From assembly GCA_023415275.1 (NCBI GenBank), contig JAEZLJ010000005.1, positions 1 to 57,774 on the forward strand: a stretch of 57,774 bases of DNA, written 5' to 3'. The notes under the pieces are model-generated. The model was not told the origin of the DNA and did no database searches. It saw only the letters and a list, made by a program, of their open reading frames with translations. Of the stretch, positions 17,266 through 26,176 are shown piece after piece. This stretch comes from Bacteroidota bacterium (GTDB lineage: Bacteria > Bacteroidota > Bacteroidia > Chitinophagales > Chitinophagaceae). The first letter of the stretch is position 1. Each line of letters begins with the position of its first letter. The position numbers and the translations under genes are program-made.

Positions 17266-19878
17266 ATGGCGAAGAATTTGTTGATAGTTGAGTCTCCGGC
17301 AAAGGCTAAGACAATTGAAAAGATTTTGGGTAGCAACTTTGAAGTCAAGAGTTGCTATGGCCACATCCGTGATCTTGAAAAGGATGACATGGGCATAGAT
17401 GTAAAAAATAACTTCCGTCCCAGGTATATAGTTCCCGAAGAAAAAAGAAAGGTGGTAAATGACCTGAAACAATTAGCTAAGAAAAGTGGTGAAGTGTGGC
17501 TGGCTACGGATGAGGACCGGGAGGGTGAAGCCATCAGCTGGCATTTATGCGAAGTATTAGGATTAAACCCCGAAAACACAAAACGCATTGTATTTCACGA
17601 GATTACTAAACCAGCTATTCAAAAGGCTGTGGGCAATCCAAGAACAGTGGATATGAACCTTGTAAATGCCCAGCAGGCTCGAAGGGTGCTGGACAGGATA
17701 GTGGGTTTTGAATTAAGTCCTGTCTTATGGCGTAAAATCAGCATGAAGAACAACCTGAGTGCTGGCCGGGTGCAGAGTGTAGCCGTTAGATTAATAGCAG
17801 AAAGGGAAAGGGAAATTAATGCTTTCACACCCCAAAGTAGTTTTAAGGTTGAAGCAGTTTTCACTGCTTTGGATATTGCTGGCAAACAGGTATCATTTAA
17901 AGCTGAAGGCTCAAGATTTTCTAAAGCTACGGATGCTGAAAAGTTTCTGAATGAATGTAAAGGTGCTAAATATACCGTCAATGATATCCAGGTAAAACCA
18001 ACCCGTCGTAGCCCTGCCGCTCCTTTTACTACATCTACTCTTCAACAGGAAGCCAGCCGGAAACTCGGTTATGGAGTAAGCCGTACCATGTTGCTTGCCC
18101 AAAAGCTTTATGAGAATGGCCAGATAACCTATATGCGTACGGACTCTGTCAACCTGAGTGAAACCGCCATGGAGGACATTGAGAAAACCATCACATCTTC
18201 CTATGGAAAAAAATACCATAAATCACGTCGCTATAAGAACAAAAATGAATCTGCACAGGAAGCGCACGAAGCCATACGGCCTACTTACATGTCTAATACA
18301 ACAGTTAATGATGCAGATACGAAACGTTTATATGAATTGATCTGGAAAAGGACCATGGCCAGTCAAATGGCAGATGCAGAATTAGAAAAAACAATTGCGA
18401 AGATCACCGTATCAACTAATAAAGCAGAATTAACAGCGCAAGGTGAGGTATTGAAATTCGATGGTTTTATCAAAGTGTACAGGGAAGATCTCGATGATGA
18501 AGATATCGATGGAGACGAAGCCGATCAGGAAGGCATGTTGCCTCCTTTGAAAGTAAATCAGCAACTGAATTTCAAAGAAATGAAGGCGATAGAGCGTTTT
18601 ACCAGGCCTCTACCCCGTTACACGGAAGCTTCATTGGTTAAGAAACTTGAGGAATTGGGAATTGGAAGGCCATCTACTTATGCCCCTACCATTTCTACCA
18701 TCCAAAAAAGAGGCTATGTAGAAAAAAGAGACAAAGAGGGTATCCAAAGGTCCTATAGTGTTTTCACCTTAATTAATGACACAGTTAGTAAAAAGACAGA
18801 AACTGAAAATACAGGCGCAGAAAAATCAAAATTGTTTCCAACAGATCTGGGTTTAGTAGTTACAGACTTTTTAAAACAGTATTTTGATGATATCATGGAT
18901 TACAGCTTTACAGCCCGAATTGAGGAAGGATTTGATGATGTGGCCCAGGGTAAGGTTTTGTGGAGCAAAATGATCAATGACTTTTATAACCCATTTAAGA
19001 AGGATGTAGAAAAAACAATTGAAACAGCCGAACGCATCAGGGGTGAAAGAGAATTGGGAATAGAGCCTGGTACTGGTAAACCAGTTTTTGCACGAATGGG
19101 GCGTTATGGACCGATGGTGCAGATAGGGGCTACTGAAAGTGAGGAAAAACCCCGTTTTGCCAAATTGAAACAAGGTCAAAGCATTGAAACCATTTCCCTG
19201 GATGAAGCAATGGATCTTTTTAGATTGCCGTTAATCCTGGGTGAACATGAAGGCCAGGAAGTTTCTGTGAATACAGGAAGGTTTGGACCTTATGTGAAAT
19301 ATGGTGAGCAATTTATTTCACTGCCAAAGGGAGTAGATCCATTTGATATGGATTTGGACAGGGCTATTGAACTTATAAGCGATAAACAGGTAGCTGACGC
19401 TCCCATCGCTCATTTTGAAGGACTGCCTGTTACCAAAGGCAAAGGAAGGTTTGGGCCATTTATAAAATGGAATGACCTCTTCATCAATGTGCCGAGGGCT
19501 TATAATTTCGACTCATTGTCACAAAAAGACATTGAAGAATTAATTCAAAAAAAGGTAGAAAAAGAAGCTAACCGTTATATTCAGCAGTGGCCATCAGAAA
19601 AAATATCAATTGAAAATGGCCGTTGGGGACCTTATATACGGTTTGGGAAAAAAATGCTGAAATTGGGAAGAGGATCTAATGGAGAAAAATTGTCAGCAGA
19701 AGAGTTGACTACCATTCCTTTGGAAGAAGTAAAAAAGATGATCGAAGCGCAGGTGCCGGGAGCTTTTGCCAAAAAAGCTGCTAAAAAAGCTGCTGCTCCT
19801 AAAGCGGCAGCCAAAAAAACTGCTGCTAAAAAAACTGCAAGCAAAAAAGCTGCAAGCAAAAAAAGCCCTAAGAAATAA
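17266..19878 (+). CDS. topA: DNA topoisomerase I (type IA) with histone-like Lys/Ala tail
   Basis: This 870-residue enzyme relaxes negative supercoils. It begins with the Toprim domain (NLLIVESPAKAKTIEKILG) with WLATDEDREGEAISWHL holding the metal-binding acids. The catalytic Tyr289 lies in ITYMRTDSVNLS. The C-terminal region (about 600-830) has several Topo_C repeats (GRYGPMVQIG, GRFGPYVKYG, GRFGPFIKW, GRWGPYIRFG) rather than Cys4 zinc fingers. The last about 40 residues are almost only Lys, Ala, Thr and Ser (AKKAAKKAAAP onward), like a histone H1 tail and likely to bind DNA non-specifically. It is followed by a SirB1-like gene 29 bases on. Confidence 0.97.
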   Translation: MAKNLLIVESPAKAKTIEKILGSNFEVKSCYGHIRDLEKDDMGIDVKNNFRPRYIVPEEKRKVVNDLKQLAKKSGEVWLATDEDREGEAISWHLCEVLGLNPENTKRIVFHEITKPAIQKAVGNPRTVDMNLVNAQQARRVLDRIVGFELSPVLWRKISMKNNLSAGRVQSVAVRLIAEREREINAFTPQSSFKVEAVFTALDIAGKQVSFKAEGSRFSKATDAEKFLNECKGAKYTVNDIQVKPTRRSPAAPFTTSTLQQEASRKLGYGVSRTMLLAQKLYENGQITYMRTDSVNLSETAMEDIEKTITSSYGKKYHKSRRYKNKNESAQEAHEAIRPTYMSNTTVNDADTKRLYELIWKRTMASQMADAELEKTIAKITVSTNKAELTAQGEVLKFDGFIKVYREDLDDEDIDGDEADQEGMLPPLKVNQQLNFKEMKAIERFTRPLPRYTEASLVKKLEELGIGRPSTYAPTISTIQKRGYVEKRDKEGIQRSYSVFTLINDTVSKKTETENTGAEKSKLFPTDLGLVVTDFLKQYFDDIMDYSFTARIEEGFDDVAQGKVLWSKMINDFYNPFKKDVEKTIETAERIRGERELGIEPGTGKPVFARMGRYGPMVQIGATESEEKPRFAKLKQGQSIETISLDEAMDLFRLPLILGEHEGQEVSVNTGRFGPYVKYGEQFISLPKGVDPFDMDLDRAIELISDKQVADAPIAHFEGLPVTKGKGRFGPFIKWNDLFINVPRAYNFDSLSQKDIEELIQKKVEKEANRYIQQWPSEKISIENGRWGPYIRFGKKMLKLGRGSNGEKLSAEELTTIPLEEVKKMIEAQVPGAFAKKAAKKAAAPKAAAKKTAAKKTASKKAASKKSPKK

Positions 19879-19907
19879 ACAGATTTATTTTTACGATATA
19901 GTGCAGA

Positions 19908-20774
19908 ATGGAACAAACAAAAGAAATATCAGCCCTTTTAAACCTGATTGATGATCCGGATGAAGAAGTGTTTGGTGCAGTATCCAATAAAATAGTTGGC
20001 TTTGGCAGAACCATCATCCCTAATCTCGAGAATCTTTGGGAACTTACTCCAGACCAGCAAATCCAGGAGAGGATCGAATTGATCATCCACCGGTTACATT
20101 ATACTGACCTGATGGAAGATTTCAGGCAATGGAACCTTGCAGGGCATCATGATCTTTTAGTTGTGGCTTTACTGGTGGCCAAATTTCAGTTTCCTGAATT
20201 AAGCACCAGTCCTGTGTTGTTGGAAGTAGAGAAAATCAGGCGGAATATTTGGTTAGAATTGAATAATTACCTGACACCTTTGGAACAGGTGCGTATCATT
20301 ACCGGGATACTCTATAGCTATCATAGTCTTAAAGGAACAGAAATAGCTTATTCAGATATTAATGATTTCCTCCTAAATAAAGTTCTTGAATCCAAACGTG
20401 GAAACCAATTAAGCAACGGTATCTTATACCTTATACTTTCAGATCTCCTGGACATACCCGTAAAGGCTATAGGTGTTCCGCGGCAATTTGTATTAGCCTA
20501 TTTTAAGCCCGGCTTCAACAATGAGGTGACAACTGCTCAACTGGATAAAATAGAATTTTTTATAGATCCCACCAGTGGTATGGTATTTACCCACAAGGAC
20601 ATTGAAAACTATTTCAATAGGATATCAGTTCCCATTGTTGATTCATATTTCAAACCATTAAGCAATAAAAAAGTGATTCAACACCTTTTAGAAGAGGCTT
20701 CGAAATGCTTTGACAATGAAAAGGAGCTGTATAAAAAAGAAGAAATGCTAAACCTGGCCAACTTACTGGATTAA
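19908..20774 (+). CDS. SirB1-like transglutaminase-fold protein
   Basis: This 288-residue cytoplasmic protein has an N-terminal helical part (ALLNLIDDPDEEVFGAVSNKI) resembling HEAT-type repeats. The middle has the SirB1_N/transglutaminase-like pattern: LNDFLLNKVLESKRGNQLSN-type text followed by LYLILSDLLDIPVKAIGVPRQFVLAY. The usual catalytic Cys of true transglutaminases is not seen there, since SNGILY replaces it, so the domain may be non-catalytic. It lies 5 bases before csaA, probably in one operon with csaA and ogt. Confidence 0.72.
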   Translation: MEQTKEISALLNLIDDPDEEVFGAVSNKIVGFGRTIIPNLENLWELTPDQQIQERIELIIHRLHYTDLMEDFRQWNLAGHHDLLVVALLVAKFQFPELSTSPVLLEVEKIRRNIWLELNNYLTPLEQVRIITGILYSYHSLKGTEIAYSDINDFLLNKVLESKRGNQLSNGILYLILSDLLDIPVKAIGVPRQFVLAYFKPGFNNEVTTAQLDKIEFFIDPTSGMVFTHKDIENYFNRISVPIVDSYFKPLSNKKVIQHLLEEASKCFDNEKELYKKEEMLNLANLLD

Positions 20775-20779
20775 ATAAT

Positions 20780-21115
20780 ATGGAGACGATCACCTGGTCT
20801 GACTTTGAAAAGATAGATATAAGAACTGGAACAATCATAATGGCACAGGCTTTCCCTAAAGCCAGGAAACCAGCCTACCAGTTAACCATTGATTTTGGCC
20901 CCTTGGGCACCAGGCAATCCTCAGCACAGATCACTCAACTTTACACTACAGATCAATTGATGGGACAACAGGTAATTGCCATTGTAAATTTTCCACCCAA
21001 GCAAATTGCCAATTTTACAAGCGAATGCCTGGTGCTGGGCATTTATAATGAAAATAATGAAGTGGTATTGTTACAGCCACAGGCTAAAGTTTCTAATGGT
21101 TTAAAGATTGGCTAA
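20780..21115 (+). CDS. csaA: CsaA-type tRNA-binding protein
   Basis: This 111-residue protein consists of one OB-fold tRNA-binding domain as in CsaA and the C-terminus of MetRS. The N-terminal WSDFEKIDIRTGTIIMAQAFPKARKPAYQL and the C-terminal ECLVLGIYNENNEVVLLQPQAKVSNGLKIG are diagnostic. CsaA has been linked to export-chaperone activity and tRNA binding. The last base of its TAA is the first base of the next ATG (TAATG), so translation of ogt is likely coupled. Confidence 0.93.
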   Translation: METITWSDFEKIDIRTGTIIMAQAFPKARKPAYQLTIDFGPLGTRQSSAQITQLYTTDQLMGQQVIAIVNFPPKQIANFTSECLVLGIYNENNEVVLLQPQAKVSNGLKIG

Positions 21116-21600
21116 TGGAACTGTATTCTTCCTCATTTAAGTCACCTATAGGTACCATAAAGCTTCAATCTTCCGGGGAGCACCTGCTTTTGGCTTCTTT
21201 TATGGAAGATGATGAAAAAATAACAGAAGATCACCACCCCATTCTCGATGAAACTTCACGACAATTGAAAGCATATTTCACGGGTGATCTCAAATCATTC
21301 AATATTCCCATGAGTCAGCAGGGAACTGAGTTTCAACAAAAAATCTGGGATTTGCTTTATAAGATACCTTATGGCAAAACCATTAGTTACAACGACCTGG
21401 CTAAACAATATGGTGATACCAAAGCCATAAGAGCAGTAGCATCGGCTAATGGCAGAAATAATATTGCGATTATCATTCCCTGTCACCGCGTCATTGGCAG
21501 CAACAGGTCTCTTACTGGCTATGCAGGAGGCTTATGGAGAAAGCAATGGCTGCTCAACCATGAAGCCAGGTTCCACTCAGGTGTTCAACAATTATTTTAA
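21115..21600 (+). CDS. ogt: Methylated-DNA-protein-cysteine S-methyltransferase
   Basis: This 161-residue suicide repair protein takes O6-alkyl groups from guanine onto its active Cys123 in IIIPCHRVIGSN. The helix-turn-helix before it (IPYGKTISYNDLAKQYGDTKAIRAVASANGRN) includes the Arg finger and Asn hinge typical of MGMT/Ogt. There is no Ada-type N-terminal domain. It overlaps csaA by one base and converges on cdd with only 12 bases between stops. Confidence 0.95.
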   Translation: MELYSSSFKSPIGTIKLQSSGEHLLLASFMEDDEKITEDHHPILDETSRQLKAYFTGDLKSFNIPMSQQGTEFQQKIWDLLYKIPYGKTISYNDLAKQYGDTKAIRAVASANGRNNIAIIIPCHRVIGSNRSLTGYAGGLWRKQWLLNHEARFHSGVQQLF

Positions 21601-21612
21601 TTAGCGGGAAAA

Positions 21613-22098
21613 CTATCTAAGTTCCTCGCTTGTAAATGCCAGGGGTAATAACCTGCTTGCGCTGTCAATGACATAAACCGGCCCTGTCATGCCGCCCAAT
21701 ATTAGCTGAACAGGATGATTCACCCTACTTTCAAATTCCTGGAGCGATTGCCTGCAAATGCCACAAGGGGAAATAGGATGATCACTTTGCTGGTGTTCGC
21801 TTTTATAACTGATAGCAATGGTCTCTATAGGTATTTTTGGGAATACGGATGAAATAGAAGCCAATAAAACCCTTTCAGCACATAGACCTACGGGGAAAGA
21901 GGCATTTTCCTGGTTGCTTCCTGCAATGATCTCACCATTAGCCATCTTGGCAACAGCACCTACCTGGAACTTAGAATAAGGTGCATAAGCTTGCTCGGTC
22001 ACTTCCCTTGCTTCATTCAACAACCAGCGTTGTTCATCGGGCAGCTCTTCAATACTATCGTAAACTGTGTAATTAAACTCAAATTTTTTTTCCTTCAT
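21613..22098 (-). CDS. cdd: Cytidine deaminase
   Basis: This 161-residue enzyme of the homotetrameric type deaminates cytidine/deoxycytidine for pyrimidine salvage. The zinc site is seen as CAE (Cys73, Glu75) and PCGICRQ (Cys112, Cys115), and YAPYSKFQVGAV matches the substrate-binding YSxFxVGA. The open frame begins at a TTG three codons upstream; ATG at 22098 is used. It follows lepB by about 60 bases on the same strand. Confidence 0.95.
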   Translation of the reverse strand: MKEKKFEFNYTVYDSIEELPDEQRWLLNEAREVTEQAYAPYSKFQVGAVAKMANGEIIAGSNQENASFPVGLCAERVLLASISSVFPKIPIETIAISYKSEHQQSDHPISPCGICRQSLQEFESRVNHPVQLILGGMTGPVYVIDSASRLLPLAFTSEELR

Positions 22099-22157
22099 AC
22101 TTTTCAATTAGAGACAAAAATGCCCTCCAGTTTTACTGAAAGGCAATTAAAGGTAAT

Positions 22158-23699
22158 TTATTTTACTGTCTTGAACAACCTGCTCCAACGGGGCCCTCCA
22201 TCCCAGCTAAACCAAATGAGCCAGGCCTTGCCCACCACCCTATCTTCCGGAACAAATCCCCAATACCTTGAATCCTGGGATCCCTGGCGGTTATCTCCCA
22301 TCATCCAATAATAATTCATTTTGAAAGTATAAGAGTTTACCTCCTTGCCATTTAATATGAACTTGCCATCTTTCATTTCAAAATCATTGTGCTCATACAC
22401 TCTTATACTACGTTCATACAAACTATAATTATCTGCCGTAAGTTGCAGGACAGCACCTTTTTTAGGAATCCAGATAGGCCCATAATTATCTCTTGTCCAA
22501 TTATGCTTCACATCATATGGAAAAACAGCTCCGCCTCCGGCCTGGTAATTTACTGTAGGTACTACCTGCCTGGCAATACCGCTTTTCACCAGGTCATTTT
22601 TAGCTTTTTCTGTCAATGACATATAATACACATTGGGCTGATCGCCCTGCATGAATTCACCTTTCTCTATATCGGCATTGTATTGCTCCTTCATGGTCTC
22701 AGCATCCAGCGTCTGTCCATTGGTGATCACTGTATAATTGATCATAGACATGGGCGGATTAGGTTCTTCCTTTCCATTGGCAAATACTACATTGTTCTTT
22801 ACCTCGATCATATCACCTGACACACCTACACATCTTTTGATATAATTGTCCGTTTTATCAGGAGGATGCACTGCTATTGGGTACTGATCCTGATTAGATA
22901 AAATGAAGTTTCTGCCGGCAGCAGGATTGCCATTGAATTCCTGGCTACGTATCACATCATAATAAGGCCTGGCTGATTGGAAATCGGGTAAATTGATCAC
23001 CGTATCTCCAGCCGGGAAATTAAATACCACCACATCACCTCTATTTACCGGTGATGACCACCAGCGTATATAAGGCAATTCAATCAACTCGCTATAAGAT
23101 TTACGGCTGGTACCAGGAATATAGTTGTGTACAAAAGGAATTGATAATGGAGTATTCGGAATCCGGGGGCCATAGCTGAATTTACTTACAAAAAGAAAAT
23201 CATTGATCAGCAATGTTTTTTCCATAGAACCGGAAGGAATAGTATATGCCTCAAAAATAAAAGTACGTATAAGCGTAGCCGCAACAATGGCAAATACAGC
23301 TGCGTCCACCCATTCTCTCCAGGCAGGTTTATGGTATCTCTTAGCCCCTTCAGGGCCTATGTAATGAATCTTATCATTATATCCCAGGTAAGGAAAATAA
23401 AAAGGTGCAAATAAGGCTGCCAGGGTATGTTCCAAAAACCCAAAGCGTCCAAACAATTTGACAAATTCAATATAAATTCCGGGTGTGATGAACCAGCCTA
23501 CCACAGGAATGAATTGCCAGAAAACCCAATGCTTAGGTCTTTGGGCAAGCTCCTGCATAACCCATGTATTATAAAAAGGAATATATGCCTTCCAGGAAGC
23601 AACACCTGCCTTCCGGAACATTCCGGCGGCTCCAAAAGATGGAAGAAAAACAAGAAGTACAGAAATTAAATAAACAATAAAAAGATGATAAGCAGGCAT
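22158..23699 (-). CDS. lepB: Signal peptidase I, long Bacteroidota form
   Basis: This 513-residue membrane peptidase cleaves signal peptides. The catalytic Ser158 sits in TIPSGSMEKTL and Lys288 in DNYIKRCVGVSGD; the C-terminal GDNRQGSQDSRYWGFVPEDRVVGKAW is the last conserved box. The N-terminus carries about 125 extra residues with three to four hydrophobic segments, including a soluble-loop motif FRKAGVASWKAYIPFYN, ahead of the usual membrane anchor. A large insertion lies between the Ser and Lys boxes and another after. It is divergent from the MerR regulator, with a near-ideal -7 element upstream. Confidence 0.95.
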   Translation of the reverse strand: MPAYHLFIVYLISVLLVFLPSFGAAGMFRKAGVASWKAYIPFYNTWVMQELAQRPKHWVFWQFIPVVGWFITPGIYIEFVKLFGRFGFLEHTLAALFAPFYFPYLGYNDKIHYIGPEGAKRYHKPAWREWVDAAVFAIVAATLIRTFIFEAYTIPSGSMEKTLLINDFLFVSKFSYGPRIPNTPLSIPFVHNYIPGTSRKSYSELIELPYIRWWSSPVNRGDVVVFNFPAGDTVINLPDFQSARPYYDVIRSQEFNGNPAAGRNFILSNQDQYPIAVHPPDKTDNYIKRCVGVSGDMIEVKNNVVFANGKEEPNPPMSMINYTVITNGQTLDAETMKEQYNADIEKGEFMQGDQPNVYYMSLTEKAKNDLVKSGIARQVVPTVNYQAGGGAVFPYDVKHNWTRDNYGPIWIPKKGAVLQLTADNYSLYERSIRVYEHNDFEMKDGKFILNGKEVNSYTFKMNYYWMMGDNRQGSQDSRYWGFVPEDRVVGKAWLIWFSWDGGPRWSRLFKTVK

Positions 23700-23719
23700 T
23701 CTCTTATTTTTAAGCCAAA

Positions 23720-23727
23720 CAAATGTA
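23720..23727 (-). promoter_or_regulatory. -7 element for lepB
   Basis: TACATTTG on the minus strand matches TAnnTTTG exactly and lies 20 bases upstream of the lepB ATG. No TTTG is present at the ideal -33 distance, so only the -7 part is supported. Confidence 0.35.
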
Positions 23728-23807
23728 TTATTTAATAGACCTTGCGGCAGCCAATGTAAGCAAAGTTTTTGCTAAAGTGTATGATTGGCAATTCCGTTTT
23801 TTTATAT

Positions 23808-24689
23808 ATGCAGGCATTCACTATTAAGGATATAGAGAATTTAACTGGAATTAAAGCCCATACTTTGCGCATATGGGAACAACGTTATGACCTTTTTACG
23901 GCTAAACGCAAGGAAAGCAAGCACAGGATCTATGATAATGAAGACCTTAAACAATTGCTTCGGATTTCATTCCTGTACCAGAGCGGTTGGAAGGTTTCTA
24001 AGATAGCCGCACTGACCCAGCAACAAATTACCGACCTCGTGAACCAGGCCACCTTTGGACCAGTGAACTTTCAGGCATTCATCAATCAACTGATAGAAGC
24101 AGCACTGGACTTTGATGAAAAAAGATTCATCACCATTATCAACCAGGTGAGTGATAATATTGGCTTTGAAAGATGTGTGGCAGAACTTTGTTACCCTTTT
24201 CTATTGAAAATTGGCCTGTTGTGGTCAACCAATAATGTAATCCCGGCGCAGGAACACTTTACAAGCTATCTAATACAAAATAAGATCATTGCCGAAACAG
24301 AAAAATTAGAAATAAAAAGCAATACCCCTTCTATTGTATTAATGAGTCCTGAAGAAGAATATCATGAACTTCCCTTATTATTCATCAATTATTTACTGAA
24401 GAAATCCGGGTGGTGCACATTGTATCTTGGGTCAAATATTTCAACCAGGCAAGCCAACGAAGTATTAAGCCGGCCTGGTGTTCATTACCTGTATATTCAT
24501 ACTCTGACCAACTTTACAGGTTTCGCAATTGACGATTATTTTGAAAATGTGTGCAGGACCTTTCATAACAAAAAGATCATAGCATCCGGGGAAGGCGTAA
24601 AAAAAATACAAAGGTCATTTGTAAACCTTACTATATTAAATTCTGACCTCCGGATTTATGATTTTATCCGGAATCCGCCTTCCAATTAG
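23808..24689 (+). CDS. MerR-family regulator with B12-binding-type C-terminus (CarH/LitR-like)
   Basis: The protein has 293 residues from ATG at 23808; upstream TTG and ATG codons are in frame but precede the domain. The N-terminal MerR helix-turn-helix is AFTIKDIENLTGIKAHTLRIWEQRY with the second wing RIYDNEDL. The middle has the CarH adenosylcobalamin-cap signature W-x9-E-H (Trp139, Glu149, His150), and residues 184-186 give E-x-H, where B12 proteins have D/E-x-H carrying the axial His. Family members are light-sensing repressors using AdoCbl, often of carotenoid genes; none is in view here. Target genes are unknown. Confidence 0.85.
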   Translation: MQAFTIKDIENLTGIKAHTLRIWEQRYDLFTAKRKESKHRIYDNEDLKQLLRISFLYQSGWKVSKIAALTQQQITDLVNQATFGPVNFQAFINQLIEAALDFDEKRFITIINQVSDNIGFERCVAELCYPFLLKIGLLWSTNNVIPAQEHFTSYLIQNKIIAETEKLEIKSNTPSIVLMSPEEEYHELPLLFINYLLKKSGWCTLYLGSNISTRQANEVLSRPGVHYLYIHTLTNFTGFAIDDYFENVCRTFHNKKIIASGEGVKKIQRSFVNLTILNSDLRIYDFIRNPPSN

Positions 24690-24734
24690 GTTTTGATAAC
24701 TGCTCCCTGGCGTGCATCAAATCATCAAATGCAA

Positions 24735-25895
24735 TTATTTGGGGAGCACATAACTTCTTACATCATCCCTGGTTATGCTTTTGCCTGAAAGGATAATAAG
24801 CCTTTCCACCACGTTTCGCAATTCCCTGATATTACCTGTCCAGTTATATTCCTGCAACAACTTCATGGCATCATCAGACATCATTTTTCTTGATACGCCA
24901 TAATCTTCGCAGATATCATCCAGGAAGCTTTCTATTAGCAAGGGAATATCTTCACGCCGGTCATTAAGAGAAGGAACATGAATCACTATTACGCTTAACC
25001 TGTGATACAGGTCCAAGCGAAAGTTTTTAGCTTCCACCTCCTTCAACAGATCCTTATTGGTGGCTGCTACTACCCGTACATCTACTGAAATATCCTTGTC
25101 TGCTCCTACCCTTGTTATTTTACCTTCCTGCAAGGCCCTAAGCACCTTTGCCTGTGCACTCAGGCTCATATCACCTATTTCATCAAGGAAAAGTGTTCCG
25201 CCGCTTGCCTGTTCAAATTTCCCTATTCTTTGCTTTATGGCTGATGTAAATGATCCTTTTTCATGACCAAACAATTCGCTTTCAATGAGCTCTCCGGGTA
25301 TGGCAGCACAATTGACTTCCACCAGTGCATTACCCGAACGGTTGCTTTTTTCATGAAGCCAGCGCGCTACCAGTTCCTTACCTACACCGTTCTCACCAGT
25401 AATCATAACCCTGGCTTCAGTTGGAGCTACCTTTTCAATTGTATCCTTTATTTTTTTGATAGCTTCCGACTCACCGATCATCTCCTGTACCTTAAATGCT
25501 TTACGCTTCAAAGTCTTGGTTTCATGAACCAGTGTATTGCGCTCCATAGCGTTACGGATAGTGATCAATAACCTGTTTAGGTCTGGTGGTTTCTGGATGA
25601 AATCGTAAGCTCCCTTTTTTACGGCCTCTACCGCTGTTTCAATATTGCCGTGCCCGGAGATCATAATAATTGGAACATCAGCATTGATCTCTACAGCTTT
25701 CTGCAAAAAATCGATGCCATCTATCTTAGGCATTTTTATATCGCACAGCACAGCATCGAAGGCTTTCTCCTTAAACTTTTTCAGGCCTTCTTCACCATCG
25801 GCCGCTTCTTCTATTTTATATCCTTCAAATGAAAGTATTTCTGTTAATGTCTTCCTGATTGCTTTTTCATCATCAATAATGAGAATCGTGGCCAT
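24735..25895 (-). CDS. NtrC-type sigma-54-interacting response regulator without DNA-binding domain
   Basis: The protein has 386 residues. The receiver domain (1-120) has phospho-acceptor Asp52 in VLCDIKMP. The AAA+ domain (about 137-370) has Walker A GENGVGKE (167-174), the sigma-54 contact loop as GSFTSA (214-219, usual form GAFTGA), Walker B LFLDE (235-239), and RELRNVVERL near the end. The protein stops at RSYVLPK, where NtrC relatives continue into a Fis-type helix-turn-helix; no such helix is encoded downstream before stops in this frame. It may act on sigma-54 RNA polymerase from solution. No histidine kinase is adjacent. Confidence 0.9.
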   Translation of the reverse strand: MATILIIDDEKAIRKTLTEILSFEGYKIEEAADGEEGLKKFKEKAFDAVLCDIKMPKIDGIDFLQKAVEINADVPIIMISGHGNIETAVEAVKKGAYDFIQKPPDLNRLLITIRNAMERNTLVHETKTLKRKAFKVQEMIGESEAIKKIKDTIEKVAPTEARVMITGENGVGKELVARWLHEKSNRSGNALVEVNCAAIPGELIESELFGHEKGSFTSAIKQRIGKFEQASGGTLFLDEIGDMSLSAQAKVLRALQEGKITRVGADKDISVDVRVVAATNKDLLKEVEAKNFRLDLYHRLSVIVIHVPSLNDRREDIPLLIESFLDDICEDYGVSRKMMSDDAMKLLQEYNWTGNIRELRNVVERLIILSGKSITRDDVRSYVLPK

Positions 25896-26176
25896 AGATT
25901 TTATTAAGTTGGCAAAGTAAACGAAATCAGCACAATAATGGGAAGAGAGGTAAGAGGAAAAGAAAAAGGCCGGATAGAAATCCAGCCTCGTGTAAAATCC
26001 AATATCCTATGAAAAACCGAGACAAAGATGTGGGCTAAAAACGGATTTTCAAAACTTATTTTAAAATATTTTTTTTTAAATAAACTAGATGAAAATGAAC
26101 AAGTTACAGAGATCGGCAACCCAAAAACCGCCTAAGCTCATCGACAAAACCAGGTACATTGAATGCCCTGGCAATT

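Noticed and set aside
17266..19878. Zinc fingers in the topoisomerase C-terminus
   Set aside because: No Cys4 clusters are present. The region consists of GRxGPx-type Topo_C repeats and a Lys/Ala tail.
25896..26176. Small genes or an RNA between pdhB and the NtrC-type gene
   Set aside because: Only frames under 40 codons and a weak hairpin (about 25969-25986, one G-T pair) are present. Nothing convincing.
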